Shown: positions 17,444-26,760, counted from the stretch's first letter. The stretch: DNA of 64,000 bases from Cohnella sp. CFH 77786 (GCF_019400745.1 NZ_WJIB01000008.1:186001-250000); one strand, 5' to 3'. The notes: generated from the letters alone by a model not told the origin. Numbers and translations are program-made.

Positions 17444-17457
17444 CGAAACCGGTTTCG
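17444..17457. promoter_or_regulatory. LacI-type operator (perfect palindrome) upstream of the GH16 gene
   Basis: CGAAACCGGTTTCG is a perfect 14-bp palindrome with the central CG typical for LacI-family repressors. It sits just downstream of the predicted promoter and 42 bases before the GH16 start. Confidence 0.75.
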
Positions 17458-17498
17458 TTTCGGCGTCATTTTTCTATCCAATATGGGGGTCGAACGCC

Positions 17499-18485
17499 TT
17501 GGATAAAGGGATTCGTGTGCATTCCGGGCATCGTTTGGAGGGAAGCAGGCGAAAACTAACGCTTCTTGTTTCGCTCTTTTCGCTCGCGGCCCTGCTTGCG
17601 ATTCTCTCTCTTCGATTAGGTCCTTTCCGGGACTTGGGGGCCGATCCGGCTTCACCGTCCATCCCGTCCATGGCGCCGGAATGGACGCTCGTCTGGAGCG
17701 ACGATTTCTTGGGAGCATCCGGGACAGGATTGAACAAACGGGACTGGGTCCATGACATCGGAACGGGATATCCGGGCGGCGCGGCGAACTGGGGAACGGG
17801 CGAAATCGAGAAGATGACGGACAGCACCCGGAACGTGTTCCAGGACGGCTCCGGCTTGCTGCATATCAAGGCGATCCGGGAGGATGACGGCACATGGACT
17901 TCCGGCCGCGTGGAAACGGCGAGAACCGATTTCAAACCGCCCGCAGGCGGCGTCATGCGCGTGGAAGGCCGCATCCAGCTGCCGCAGGCAACGGGCCCGG
18001 AAGCCAAGGGCTACTGGCCGGCGTTCTGGATGCTCGGCGAGCCCTTCCGCGGCGTATACACGAATTGGCCGGGCGTCGGCGAGATCGATATCATGGAGAA
18101 TGTGAACGGAGGCAACGCCTTGCACGGGACGCTGCATTGCGGCGTTTATCCGGGCGGCCCGTGCCTGGAGCCTAGCGGCATCGGCGGCACCGAATCCGGC
18201 TTCTCTCCTGCGCTGCAGGACGGCTTTCATACGTTCGCGGTTGAATATGACAGGAGCGCGTCCCCGGAGCAAATCCGGTGGTACGCGGACGGCAAGCTTT
18301 ACCACAAGGTGACCGCCGACCAGGTGGATGCCGAAACGTGGAAGAAAGCGACCGATCACGGCTTTTTCTTGATTATGAACGTGGCGATCGGCGGAGGTTG
18401 GCCGGGCCTGCCGACTCCCGCGACGGTTTCCGGCGCGGAGATGAAGGTGGACTATGTTGCCGTATGGACCAAGTCCGGAAATTGA
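17499..18485 (+). CDS. GH16 beta-glucanase, membrane-anchored or secreted
   Basis: 328 residues. The TTG at 17499 was chosen over an upstream ATG because GGGGG lies 9 bases before it and the protein then begins with a basic stretch followed by one hydrophobic segment (LTLLVSLFSLAALLAILSL, about 20-38) acting as signal or anchor. The GH16 domain fills the rest: VWSDDF strand, YWPAFWMLG, the catalytic motif GEIDIMENV (nucleophile first Glu, acid/base second Glu), and HTFAVEYDRSASPEQIRWYADG. The family cleaves beta-1,3 or mixed beta-1,3-1,4 glucans. No carbohydrate-binding module. Upstream of lacI and divergent from the ABC operon, so probably a glucan degradation and uptake unit. Confidence 0.87.
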   Translation: MDKGIRVHSGHRLEGSRRKLTLLVSLFSLAALLAILSLRLGPFRDLGADPASPSIPSMAPEWTLVWSDDFLGASGTGLNKRDWVHDIGTGYPGGAANWGTGEIEKMTDSTRNVFQDGSGLLHIKAIREDDGTWTSGRVETARTDFKPPAGGVMRVEGRIQLPQATGPEAKGYWPAFWMLGEPFRGVYTNWPGVGEIDIMENVNGGNALHGTLHCGVYPGGPCLEPSGIGGTESGFSPALQDGFHTFAVEYDRSASPEQIRWYADGKLYHKVTADQVDAETWKKATDHGFFLIMNVAIGGGWPGLPTPATVSGAEMKVDYVAVWTKSGN

Positions 18486-18492
18486 AGTATAG

Positions 18493-18507
18493 TGGTTTAC
18501 GAAACCA
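18493..18507. promoter_or_regulatory. LacI-type operator between GH16 and lacI
   Basis: TGGTTTACGAAACCA has perfect 6-bp arms around ACG, with the same GGTTT/AAACC arms as the 17444 palindrome. It lies about 60 bases before the regulator start, suggesting autoregulation. Confidence 0.65.
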
Positions 18508-18564
18508 TGCGCCATTTTCGCGGGAATGCTGACCGAAATTTTCGCGCATAAGGGGATTATCGAA

Positions 18565-19581
18565 ATGAACATCAAAATGATCGCCCAAATGGCAGGCGTC
18601 TCCGTCGCGACGGTTTCGAAAATCATCAACAACTACAGCGACGTCGGGGAAGAGACGCGGCAGCGGGTGCTCAAAATCATGGACGAGACCGGGTACAAGC
18701 CGTCTTCCTCCGCCAAAACGCTCGCCACCAAGAAATCGAACCTGATCGGCGTCGTTTTTGCGGGCGAGCTCAACTCCGATTTGAACCATCCGTTTTTCGT
18801 CAAAGTCATCAACTCATTCAAGAAGCAGATCGGCGTATTCGGCTACGACCTGCTTCTGTTTTCCAACGAAAACTTCTTCAGCGAAAAAGAGGACTACCTG
18901 GCCCGCTGCCGCCACTTCCAGGTGGACGGCTGCATCATCATCGCGGGGGACCAAGTGGAGCCGAGCGTCCACCAGCTGGACCAGAGCGACATCCCGTGCA
19001 TCGGAGTCGACATCAAGCTGTCCGGCAAAAACTCGGCCTACATCATGTCCGACAACGAGAAAATCTCCGCCAAAGTGGTCGAGCACCTCTATTTGAACGG
19101 TTACCGCAAGATCGGATTCCTCGGCATTGAGCGCCATTCGGAAATCACGTCCCTCCGGGAGAACGCTTTTCGGGAGACGCTCAAAACGTTCGGTCTGGCC
19201 GTCAACCCGGACTGGTTCGTCTACAGCAGCGATTACGAGGAGGAGAATGGCTACCGGGCCGTGAAGCAGCTGATCGAGAAAGGCGCGCTGCCCGAAGCGA
19301 TGTTCGCCGTATCCGATTTGCTGGCCTTCGGCGCCATCCGCGCGATGAAAGAACACGGCCTGCGGATTCCGGGCGACATGGCGCTCATCGGCTGCGACGA
19401 CATCGACGCTTGCCGGTACACCGATCCGGCCCTCTCCACGGTGAAACAGGATACGGAGAAGATCGGCCGGCTTGCCGCCATGATGCTGTACGACATGGTC
19501 AACAAGCAAATGGACCCGTCCGCGATCGTGGTGGAGGCGGAGCTGGTCGCCCGGCAATCCTGCGGCAAGACGCTGCCTTGA
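18565..19581 (+). CDS. LacI-family transcriptional repressor
   Basis: 338 residues. It starts at the ATG at 18565 (AAGGGG upstream) with MNIKMIAQMAGVSVATVSKI, the LacI headpiece HTH, followed by the hinge helix SSSAKTLATKKSN and a type I periplasmic-binding-like sensor domain (NLIGVVFAGEL to the end), ending with the ALSTVKQDTEKIGRLAAMML region typical for the family. It probably binds the three palindromes at 17211, 17444 and 18493 and senses a glucan-derived sugar. Downstream is a strong bidirectional stem-loop. Confidence 0.88.
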   Translation: MNIKMIAQMAGVSVATVSKIINNYSDVGEETRQRVLKIMDETGYKPSSSAKTLATKKSNLIGVVFAGELNSDLNHPFFVKVINSFKKQIGVFGYDLLLFSNENFFSEKEDYLARCRHFQVDGCIIIAGDQVEPSVHQLDQSDIPCIGVDIKLSGKNSAYIMSDNEKISAKVVEHLYLNGYRKIGFLGIERHSEITSLRENAFRETLKTFGLAVNPDWFVYSSDYEEENGYRAVKQLIEKGALPEAMFAVSDLLAFGAIRAMKEHGLRIPGDMALIGCDDIDACRYTDPALSTVKQDTEKIGRLAAMMLYDMVNKQMDPSAIVVEAELVARQSCGKTLP

Positions 19582-19719
19582 CCTCGTTCGCGCTCCTGCT
19601 TCGACGCCTCAATGGCGCACTTCCGGTTGCCAACCCGAGGCCAGCGCGCAAATAAGAGAATGCCGCATATGGCTTCCTGATAACGTATAAAGTTGTCATA
19701 ACGTCTCCGTCAGCGCACG

Positions 19720-19751
19720 AAAGGCGCCTCGCGATTTCGCGAGGCGCCTTT
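19720..19751. terminator. Bidirectional terminator between lacI and the terC-like gene
   Basis: Perfect 15-bp stem AAAGGCGCCTCGCGA/TCGCGAGGCGCCTTT with a 2-base loop, flanked by A and T on its two sides. It separates the convergent lacI and terC-like genes. Confidence 0.85.
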
Positions 19752-19819
19752 CCATTCGTCGTCGATCCGTAGCGCGGGCGCGGCTACCGGCTCCCGGAGA
19801 CAGCCCTCCGGAACCGCAC

Positions 19820-20503
19820 TCAACCTCTTTCGTGACCCGTTCTCCTCTGAGCTCTCAAGGCGGCAATCCGACCGCAAGCAAGGACGGCCAAGGTCGTCAC
19901 GGCTGGGATCACGACCTCGTACCCGGCCGTCACGGGATCGAGCAGGCCGTGCACCCACTCGTCCTCCTCCAGCATCTCGCCCGCCGTGTAGCCGAGCAGT
20001 CCGGCCCCCAGCCAAACGATGATGGGAAACCGTTTCATGAGACCGGTGAGCAGCTGGCTGCACCAGATAATGAGCGGGATGCTGACGGCGAGGCCGATCC
20101 CGATCAGCACCCAATCCCCCTGCGCCGCGCCGGCGACCGCCACGACATTGTCAAGGCTCATGACCACGTCGGCGATCACGATCGTCCGGATGGCTTGTCC
20201 GATCGACAGATTCCCTTTGTCCGGACCTTCCTCCTCCTCGCCCGTGAGCAGCTTAATCGCGATGTAAAGCAGCAGGAGGCCTCCGACCGCTTCGACCATC
20301 GGGATTTTCAGGAGCCAGACGGCCGCGAACGTCAGGACGAGCCGAAGCGCGACGGCCCCGAACGTGCCCCAGAAGATCGCCTTCTTCTGCTGCTGAGGCT
20401 TTAGGTTGCGGCACGCCATGGCGATGACGACCGCATTGTCGCCGCTTAACACGATATTGATCAGGATGATTTTCAGTAATCCGAGCCACCAATCCGCTTC
20501 CAT
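19820..20503 (-). CDS. TerC/YjbE-family integral membrane protein
   Basis: 227 residues with seven predicted membrane segments. IVLSGDNAVVIAMACRNL (about 17) and VVMSLDNVVAVAGAAQGD (about 112) are the paired Asp-Asn motifs of the TerC/YkoY/YjbE superfamily, proposed metal (often Mn) exporters. An acidic loop GEEEEGPD lies between the halves. There is no yybP-ykoY riboswitch upstream, because the sialidase-like gene ends only about 20 bases before it. It is probably the last gene of the sugar-acid operon, though its role there is not obvious. Confidence 0.85.
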   Translation of the reverse strand: MEADWWLGLLKIILINIVLSGDNAVVIAMACRNLKPQQQKKAIFWGTFGAVALRLVLTFAAVWLLKIPMVEAVGGLLLLYIAIKLLTGEEEEGPDKGNLSIGQAIRTIVIADVVMSLDNVVAVAGAAQGDWVLIGIGLAVSIPLIIWCSQLLTGLMKRFPIIVWLGAGLLGYTAGEMLEEDEWVHGLLDPVTAGYEVVIPAVTTLAVLACGRIAALRAQRRTGHERG

Positions 20504-20524
20504 GCGAGCCCCTTTCGTATGCCT

Positions 20525-21673
20525 TCAGCCGATAATCCACTCTTCGGACAGCACGACATGCTTCATGGATCCTCTGTTGCCGTACGCGTACGCGGCGTGG
20601 AGAAGCCCGTCCCTCGCCTGCAGGATCCACGGATATTCATAAGTTCGGTTATGATGACGATTGGCTTCGCCTGCGAATCCGTCGCCCTGCTCCAACTGGC
20701 GAATGTAAGGCCACGTGCGGCCCTCGTCCTCGGACAAGGCGATCGACACGGGATAACGCGTCTTGGGCCATACGGTCGCGTTCGGATCGTCGCCGGCTTG
20801 GAAATGATTATAAATAACGGCGAGACGCCCGCTCTGCAGCTTGATCGCGCGGATGGACGCATTGTTGTTCGGAAGCGTCGTCCGCTCCGGCTCCGACCAG
20901 GTCCGGCCGTAATCGGCCGAACGGCTGACATAGATCCAGTCGGCGGACCGGCTGCGAAAAAAAGCGCTGAGCCGCCCTTCGCCCCATTCGATGATGTTTG
21001 GATGAACCCTGCCCCGGCTTCCCGGGATCGGATATTCCGTCCACGTCCTTCCTTCGTCCGCGGAGATGCGCACGAGGCTCGTATCGTTGCCGAATACGGT
21101 TTGCCCGTCTCTGCGGCTGATCCACATCGGGAAAATCCAATCCCCGTTGCTCAGAACCTCGATGGGAGCGCGGCAGAACGAACCGGGCGTTCCGGAGAAA
21201 ACTTGCGTCGGACCCCAAGTGTGTCCGTTGTCCTCCGAAACCCGGGAGCGGATTTCGGACGTTTCCTGCCGGGTTGCCGCGTCAACGTTGGTTGCCGGAT
21301 TATACCGCTCCTTCTTGTCTTCCCGCGGAGCTTGGGCGGTATGCAGAAGAAGCAGCCTTCCGTCCTTCATTTGAAACAGAACCGGGTTCTGCTCCGATCG
21401 GACCGGATCGTCGGAAATCGGCACGGGATCGCTCCAGCGCAACCCCCCCTTGGGCAGCCGGGACATGACGATGCGGATGTCGCTTCTTCCTTCTTCCGTA
21501 TCTCCTGCGAACCATACCATAAGAAGGTCGCCATTCTGCAACTCTATCATGCTTGGCGCATGGTTGACAATATGGGGAGTCGGAAGGAGCGCCTCCGCCG
21601 TTCCCTTTCCGGAGGGGAGCAGAAGCCCGGCTTCTCCCCGGCTTTGTTTCATAAGTTCAGCCAGTTCGTTCAT
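20525..21673 (-). CDS. Sialidase-like BNR-repeat protein, cytoplasmic
   Basis: 382 residues, beta-propeller. Four Asp-box repeats are visible: SEDNGHTW, SADEGRTW, SADYGRTW and SEDEGRTW. The N-terminal PTPHIVNHAPSMIELQNGDLL is typical of exo-alpha-sialidase-like proteins of glycan catabolic clusters. There is no signal peptide, so it acts on an imported substrate rather than on host glycans. It starts 2 bases after the DapA-family gene's stop. Family members include hydrolases and lyases; the reaction here is unknown, but the context suggests cleavage of an imported oligosaccharide or sugar-acid conjugate. Confidence 0.8.
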   Translation of the reverse strand: MNELAELMKQSRGEAGLLLPSGKGTAEALLPTPHIVNHAPSMIELQNGDLLMVWFAGDTEEGRSDIRIVMSRLPKGGLRWSDPVPISDDPVRSEQNPVLFQMKDGRLLLLHTAQAPREDKKERYNPATNVDAATRQETSEIRSRVSEDNGHTWGPTQVFSGTPGSFCRAPIEVLSNGDWIFPMWISRRDGQTVFGNDTSLVRISADEGRTWTEYPIPGSRGRVHPNIIEWGEGRLSAFFRSRSADWIYVSRSADYGRTWSEPERTTLPNNNASIRAIKLQSGRLAVIYNHFQAGDDPNATVWPKTRYPVSIALSEDEGRTWPYIRQLEQGDGFAGEANRHHNRTYEYPWILQARDGLLHAAYAYGNRGSMKHVVLSEEWIIG

Positions 21674-21675
21674 TC

Positions 21676-22572
21676 CTATTCCCCCTTGGATTGAAATTCC
21701 TGTACCACTTTCAAGACCTGCTGCCTGGCGCTTTCGCCGAGTTCATTCACCGGAGCCCGGGGCCATCCGGCCGGAACGCCGAGGGCGTTCATCATTTCCT
21801 TCAGTACAGAAGGCATCGTCCCAAGCTTAAACGCGCTGCGGATCGGACGCAGCTTGCGCTGCTCGCGCTCCGCTCCCTCGTAATCGCCGCTCCGCCATTT
21901 CTCGTAGATCGCGACGACCGTCTCCGGCGCCACGTTGGCCGTGGCCGCCACGGCCCCCGTTCCTCCCGCCATCAGCGTGGACAGAATCAGCGAATCGGTA
22001 CCCGCCAGCACGGCGAAATCGGAAGATGCCGACGCATCCAAGTACCCCAGGATGTTGTCGAACGCGCCGCTGCTGTCCTTGATCCCGATGATGCTCGGGA
22101 CGCGGGACAATTCCCCGACGGACTGAGGCGACAAAGAGTTACCCGTAAGAGACGGAATGTTGTAGAGCAGGATCGGCAAGTCGACGGCGGCGGCCAACTC
22201 TTGGTAGTGGCGCACCATCTCGGCTTGCGTGAGCTTGAGGAACGCCGGAGTAATGACGGAAGCCGCCGAGACGCCCAATTCCTTCATAACCCGCGTCAAG
22301 CGGATCGTCTCCCGCGTGCTCTCCGCCCCGCTGCCCGCGAATACCGGAACCGCGCCCGCGGCTTCGTCCGCCACGATGGAAGCGACCCGGATTTTCTCTT
22401 CGTAGGACAAGGCAAAAAACTCTCCATTGCTCCCCAAGCAGAACAAGCCGTGGACGCCGGCGCCGATCAGCCGCCGCACCGTAACCCGCAGCGCGTTCTC
22501 GTTGATTTCCTCATCTCCGTGAAACGGCGTGACCAAAGCCGGAATAATTCCTTGCGGAACGAACGGCATCAC
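21676..22572 (-). CDS. DapA/NanA-family class I aldolase or lyase
   Basis: 298 residues, TIM barrel of the dihydrodipicolinate synthase superfamily. The Schiff-base Lys165 is in GIKDSSG and the catalytic Tyr137 in LLYNIPSLTG; CLGSNGEFFAL (about 45-55) replaces the GTTGE of true DapA. It overlaps the PdxA-like gene by 4 bases and is followed 2 bases later by the sialidase-like gene. By context it probably cleaves or dehydrates a keto-acid sugar rather than making dihydrodipicolinate. Confidence 0.85.
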   Translation of the reverse strand: MMPFVPQGIIPALVTPFHGDEEINENALRVTVRRLIGAGVHGLFCLGSNGEFFALSYEEKIRVASIVADEAAGAVPVFAGSGAESTRETIRLTRVMKELGVSAASVITPAFLKLTQAEMVRHYQELAAAVDLPILLYNIPSLTGNSLSPQSVGELSRVPSIIGIKDSSGAFDNILGYLDASASSDFAVLAGTDSLILSTLMAGGTGAVAATANVAPETVVAIYEKWRSGDYEGAEREQRKLRPIRSAFKLGTMPSVLKEMMNALGVPAGWPRAPVNELGESARQQVLKVVQEFQSKGE

Positions 22573-23597
22573 TCGATCCCTCCCTGCACTTCGGATGGAG
22601 ACATCCGCTTGGGCGCCAGCTCGACGGCCATCCGGATCGCTTCCAGCAGGGAACCCTCATCCGCTTTCCCCGTCCCCGCGATATCGAACGCCGTTCCGTG
22701 ATCCACGGAGGTCCGGATGATGCCTCCCTTCAGCCCCACGGTAATGTTCACGCCGGCTTCCAGACCAAGCACTTTGATCGGGCCGTGGCCCTGGTCGTGG
22801 TAACACGCGACCACGATGTCGAAGTCACCCCGCACCGCGCGATAGAACAACGTATCCGCCGGCAGCGGTCCGTGTACGTCGATGCCTTCGGAACGCGCCT
22901 GTTCGATGCCCGGCACGAGCTTCTCTTCCTCTTCTCCTTCCCCGAACAGCCCGTTCTCCCCCGCATGGGGATTGATTCCGCACACGGCGATCCGAGGCGA
23001 GGCATACCCGGCGCGGGTCAGCGTCTCGTGCGCGAGCTTCAGCACCTTGTACGTCCGCTCAGGCGTGATGCTCTGCACGGCCTTGATCAATCCGACGTGC
23101 GTGGTCAGGTGGATCACCTTCAGCTTCGGAGCGGAAAGCATCATCGAGTAGTCGTCGGTATCGGTCAGCTCGGCCAGAATTTCCGTATGTCCGGGGTACG
23201 AGTGTCCGCCCTTGCGGAGCGCTTCCTTGTTCAGCGGAGCCGTGCAGATCGCGTCGATTTCTTGGGCCTGCGCAAGCGCCACCGCTTTCTCGATGTACCG
23301 GAACGCCGCGTTCCCCGCCTCAGCCGACAACCGGCCGACCGGCAAATCCGCGGGCAGCATTCCCAAATCCAGCACGTCGATCGCGCCAAGCTCGTATTTC
23401 CCTTCCGAAGGCGACCCGACAGACCGGAAGCCGCACTTCACGCCGGCGAAATCCGCCGCTCTCGCCAGGATGGCGAGATCCCCGATCACGAGCGGCCGTG
23501 CTTCGCGGTACACGGCCTCCGACCGCAGCGCTTTGACGATGATTTCCGGCCCGATGCCGGCGGCATCGCCCATTGTAATTCCGATAACGGGTCGCAT
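22569..23597 (-). CDS. PdxA2-like 4-phospho-sugar-acid dehydrogenase
   Basis: 342 residues of the PdxA family (NAD-dependent, metal-binding). GITMGDAAGIGPEIIVKAL opens it; metal-binding His occurs in YPGHTEILAEL and HDQGHGPIKVLGLE. Next to a DUF1537 kinase, PdxA proteins belong to the PdxA2 group, which oxidatively decarboxylates 4-phospho-threonate or -erythronate to DHAP, instead of serving vitamin B6 synthesis. It lies 3 bases after the kinase gene and overlaps the DapA-family gene by 4. Confidence 0.87.
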   Translation of the reverse strand: MRPVIGITMGDAAGIGPEIIVKALRSEAVYREARPLVIGDLAILARAADFAGVKCGFRSVGSPSEGKYELGAIDVLDLGMLPADLPVGRLSAEAGNAAFRYIEKAVALAQAQEIDAICTAPLNKEALRKGGHSYPGHTEILAELTDTDDYSMMLSAPKLKVIHLTTHVGLIKAVQSITPERTYKVLKLAHETLTRAGYASPRIAVCGINPHAGENGLFGEGEEEEKLVPGIEQARSEGIDVHGPLPADTLFYRAVRGDFDIVVACYHDQGHGPIKVLGLEAGVNITVGLKGGIIRTSVDHGTAFDIAGTGKADEGSLLEAIRMAVELAPKRMSPSEVQGGIE

Positions 23598-23600
23598 GAA

Positions 23601-24887
23601 TCAGACCCCTCCCTGCATTTTTTTCAGCGCCTTGGACAGCGCGTTGGCGGAGCCGAACCCGCCGGCTTTGGTGACGGCGTACAGAGGCCATTCGCCCGGC
23701 AGCATGCCGATCGGCATCCCGGTCTCGACTTCGTCGATCAATTGGAACTCTTTCACGCCGAGATAGGAGCACACCTGCTTCGCCGTATCCCCTCCGGTCA
23801 TGACCAAGGCGTTCAGCCGGAAACGCCGTACCAGCATCGCCGCCGACTCCCCGATCGCCCGGGAAATGCGGTCGCTCACCGTTTTGGCGTCCCATCCGGA
23901 GGCGGAGCCGATTTGATTGGCCAGGGCGATGTCGTCCGCGTTGCCGGACGTATACAGCACCACATGCCGGCCGCTTTCCAAGGCTTGCGAGGCCAGACGG
24001 ATCACCCTGGCTTTCTCCAATGCCGCGACCTCATCCCCCTGGACGGCCAGGTGCGATTTCATCTCGATGCCCTCCACCCCCGCCGTCTTCAGCAGTTGCT
24101 CGAGCTGGGACCGGCTGTTGCGGTTCACGCTCCCGACCACCGTCAGAACCAGGGACGGCCCGTCCTTCCGGCGTACCGGAGCCTGCTGGCGTTTGAGGTA
24201 GGCTTTGCAGAGATGGTTCGCCAGCCCCGCCGATCCGATCCAGACGACGCGGAGGCGGCTGTCCTGAACGGCATGCACGATGGAACGAAGATCTTCTTCC
24301 TTCACGGAATCGAAGACGACATAGGGCGTTTCGTCCCGGGCGAAAGTTTCCACTTTCCGCCGGATGTACGCTTCCCCGACCCTGAGATCCTCTGCCGTGA
24401 CTTGCCCGACCGGACGTTCGGTCTGCGAACGAAGGATGTGAGGAATGTGCGCGGACGTCACCGGCGTTTTCGGATCGGCCGCCATCTCGGTCAAATGGAG
24501 CAGCGAGCCGTCCAGATAGAAATCGCCGCTGTTCACAATGCGTTTATTTTTCGGATAAGCCGGCGCGATGACGACGAGATCCGGCCGGAACACGTCGTAC
24601 ACCGCGTCGATCTCGGCTCCGATGTTTCCGCGCATGGTAGAATCGATTTTCTTATAAATGAACTCGAACGGATATTGCCGCAAATATTCGGACGCGTTTT
24701 TCACCTTGCGGTAGGCTTCGCCCGGCGCCAAGGAGCGGCTGTCCGTATCGATGACGACCACGTCCAAGTCCTTGGCCAAATCCGGATCGGGCTCGAGGAG
24801 CACCGACGTGGCCAGTCCCCGCCGCGCGAATTGCACTCCGGTATCATTGGCACCCGTCAAGTCGTCGGCTATGATGGCGAATTTCAA
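23601..24887 (-). CDS. Four-carbon acid sugar kinase (DUF1537)
   Basis: 428 residues. The N-terminal sugar-binding domain starts LKFAIIADDLTGANDTGVQFA, with FEFIYKKIDSTMRGNIGAEIDAV (about 85); the C-terminal nucleotide-binding domain has LVMTGGDTAKQVCSYLG (about 365) and EWPLYAVTKAGGFGS. This family (OtnK, DtnK, LtnK) phosphorylates erythronate or threonate at C4. The TTG at 24887 is preferred over a TTG at 24917 because GCGAGGTG lies 8 bases before it. It is followed by the PdxA2-like gene, which uses its product. Confidence 0.87.
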   Translation of the reverse strand: MKFAIIADDLTGANDTGVQFARRGLATSVLLEPDPDLAKDLDVVVIDTDSRSLAPGEAYRKVKNASEYLRQYPFEFIYKKIDSTMRGNIGAEIDAVYDVFRPDLVVIAPAYPKNKRIVNSGDFYLDGSLLHLTEMAADPKTPVTSAHIPHILRSQTERPVGQVTAEDLRVGEAYIRRKVETFARDETPYVVFDSVKEEDLRSIVHAVQDSRLRVVWIGSAGLANHLCKAYLKRQQAPVRRKDGPSLVLTVVGSVNRNSRSQLEQLLKTAGVEGIEMKSHLAVQGDEVAALEKARVIRLASQALESGRHVVLYTSGNADDIALANQIGSASGWDAKTVSDRISRAIGESAAMLVRRFRLNALVMTGGDTAKQVCSYLGVKEFQLIDEVETGMPIGMLPGEWPLYAVTKAGGFGSANALSKALKKMQGGV

Positions 24888-24917
24888 GTCGAACACCTCG
24901 CTGACGGAAGTTGCCAA

Positions 24918-25793
24918 TCAACCTTTGACGGAACCGATCAGCATTCCTTTGGTAAAATACTTCTGCGCGAACGGGTAGACGATCAGGATCGGGGCGACGG
25001 CCAGGAACACGGCGGCCGCTTGCAGGTTCTGCGGAAGCAGCTGCACCCCGTTCACGTTGATGCTCTCAAGCGACGTTCCGTCCTTGCCCGCGCTGATGAT
25101 CAGGTTATACAGCACGAGCGTGATCGGCTTCAGGCTCTGCTTCTGCAAATAAATCGCCGGAATCAGGAACTGGTTCCAGATGGACACGGAATAGAATACG
25201 CATACGGTCGCGATCGCCGGACGCGTAAGCGGGAAATAGATTCTCCACATGATCTGCAGGTCGTTCGCCCCGTCGATATGGGCCGATTCCTCCAGCTCCT
25301 CCGGCAAAGCATCGAGGAAGGACCGCATGATGATCAGCAGGAACGTGTTGATCGCGCCCGGGATGACCATCACCCAGAACGAGTTGACGAGACCGACTCC
25401 GTGATACACGATGTAGTTCGGAATGATGCCCGCTTCGAAAATGAACGTGAACATGAAGACGAGCATGATCAGCTTTCGGCCCGCGAGCCTTTTCTTACTG
25501 AGCGGATACGCGGTGATGAAGGTCATGATGACCGCGACCAAGGTTCCGACGACCGTATAAAGGAAGGAGTTCAGCAAACCGTCTGCCACGCCGAGCCTCG
25601 GGTTGTTCAGCACGTATTTGTAAGTCTCGACGTTGAACCCTTTCGGAACCAGGTACACCTTGGAAGCCGCAGCGTAAATCCCGTCGCTGAGCGAGACGGC
25701 GAAAATGTTCCACAGCGGATAGACGCAGACGATCGAAATCAGGATGAGGACAAACATGTTGGCGTAATCGAAACCTTGCAGCTTGGATTTCAT
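24918..25793 (-). CDS. ABC transporter permease (LplC type)
   Basis: 291 residues, six membrane segments. The EAA loop is ELEESAHIDGANDLQIMWRIYFP and the C-terminus FTKGMLIGSVKG, both typical for LplC/YtcP-like permeases that pair with LplB. It is located between the LplB-type permease (13 bases upstream) and the sugar-acid kinase, so the importer and catabolic enzymes share one transcript. Confidence 0.88.
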   Translation of the reverse strand: MKSKLQGFDYANMFVLILISIVCVYPLWNIFAVSLSDGIYAAASKVYLVPKGFNVETYKYVLNNPRLGVADGLLNSFLYTVVGTLVAVIMTFITAYPLSKKRLAGRKLIMLVFMFTFIFEAGIIPNYIVYHGVGLVNSFWVMVIPGAINTFLLIIMRSFLDALPEELEESAHIDGANDLQIMWRIYFPLTRPAIATVCVFYSVSIWNQFLIPAIYLQKQSLKPITLVLYNLIISAGKDGTSLESINVNGVQLLPQNLQAAAVFLAVAPILIVYPFAQKYFTKGMLIGSVKG

Positions 25794-25806
25794 GGATGTC
25801 CTCCCC

Positions 25807-26760
25807 TTAGAAAATTTGCGAATCCGAAAATTTCTTCGATGCCTTGTTCGCCGACAGGACGAGAATGAAGGCCACGATCGATTGCATTAAACCGACGGCC
25901 GCGCCGTAGCTGTAGTTCGGGAAGCCCCTGGTCGCGAACGCTTGGCGGTAGACGTAGCTCTGGATGACGTCAGCGGTGTCATAGAGGCTCGGATTGTACA
26001 TCAGCAAAATTTTGTCGAGATCGACCGTCATGATTTGCCCGATGGCCAGAATGAACATGATGACGATCGTGTTCAAAATGGACGGAAGCGTAATGTGGAA
26101 CATTTTGCGGAAACGGCTTGCGCCGTCCATATCCGCCGCTTCGTAGAGATGCGGGTCGATGTTGGTCATGGCGGCCAAGTAGATGATCGAGCTGTACCCG
26201 AACAGCTGCCAGACGTTCAGCGCCACGTACAACGGCCGGAACCAGCCGGGTTCGGACATGAAGAAGACCGGCTCGCCCCCCATGCTCTGCAGCGCCATGT
26301 TCACCAACCCGCTCTGCGGCGACAGGAACGTATACAGAATGCTCACCGCGACCGCTGACGAGATGAAATAAGGGAAGAACGTGACCGTTTGGACGAACCG
26401 CTGCACCGATTTGATCCGGACTTCGTTCACCATTAAGGCGAAAAGGATCGGGATCGGAAACACGAACAGCAGGTTGAAGAACGCGAGGAGCGCCGTGTTT
26501 TTCAGAAGCTTCCAGAAGTAAGGGTCCGACAGGAACTTCTCGAAGTTCGCAAACCCCACCCATTTGCTCGCCCCGATCCCTTTGATCAGGCTGTAGTCCT
26601 GGAAGGCGATCACGAGCCCGAACAGCGGCAGCAGCTTGAAGACCAGCATATGAACCAGACCGGGGATCAAAATGAGATACAGCAGACGGGATCTCCACAT
26701 TCCGTTCCACAAGCGACGGCCACGGCCTCCGGCAGTTTCGCTCCTGAGGGCGGTTTGCAT
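25807..26760 (-). CDS. ABC transporter permease (LplB type)
   Basis: 317 residues, six membrane helices; FGLVIAFQDYSLIKGI and the EAA loop HLYEAADMDGASRFRKMFHITLP are typical of LplB/YteP-type permeases. The ATG at 26760 is favoured over a GTG three codons upstream because AAAGGA then lies 10 bases away. Second gene of the importer. Confidence 0.88.
   Translation of the reverse strand: MQTALRSETAGGRGRRLWNGMWRSRLLYLILIPGLVHMLVFKLLPLFGLVIAFQDYSLIKGIGASKWVGFANFEKFLSDPYFWKLLKNTALLAFFNLLFVFPIPILFALMVNEVRIKSVQRFVQTVTFFPYFISSAVAVSILYTFLSPQSGLVNMALQSMGGEPVFFMSEPGWFRPLYVALNVWQLFGYSSIIYLAAMTNIDPHLYEAADMDGASRFRKMFHITLPSILNTIVIMFILAIGQIMTVDLDKILLMYNPSLYDTADVIQSYVYRQAFATRGFPNYSYGAAVGLMQSIVAFILVLSANKASKKFSDSQIF

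Noticed and set aside
20525..21673. Secreted virulence-type sialidase
   Set aside because: There is no signal peptide or cell-wall anchor, and the gene sits in an intracellular sugar-acid operon.
22569..23597. PdxA of vitamin B6 synthesis
   Set aside because: Adjacent DUF1537 kinase, and an expected PLP-synthase route in Firmicutes, make the PdxA2 catabolic role more likely.
22698..25868. Very long (about 1050 codon) open frame on the plus strand over the kinase, PdxA and permease genes
   Set aside because: It is antisense to four well-supported genes; the product is His/Arg/Asp-rich low-quality sequence typical of antisense frames in GC-rich DNA.
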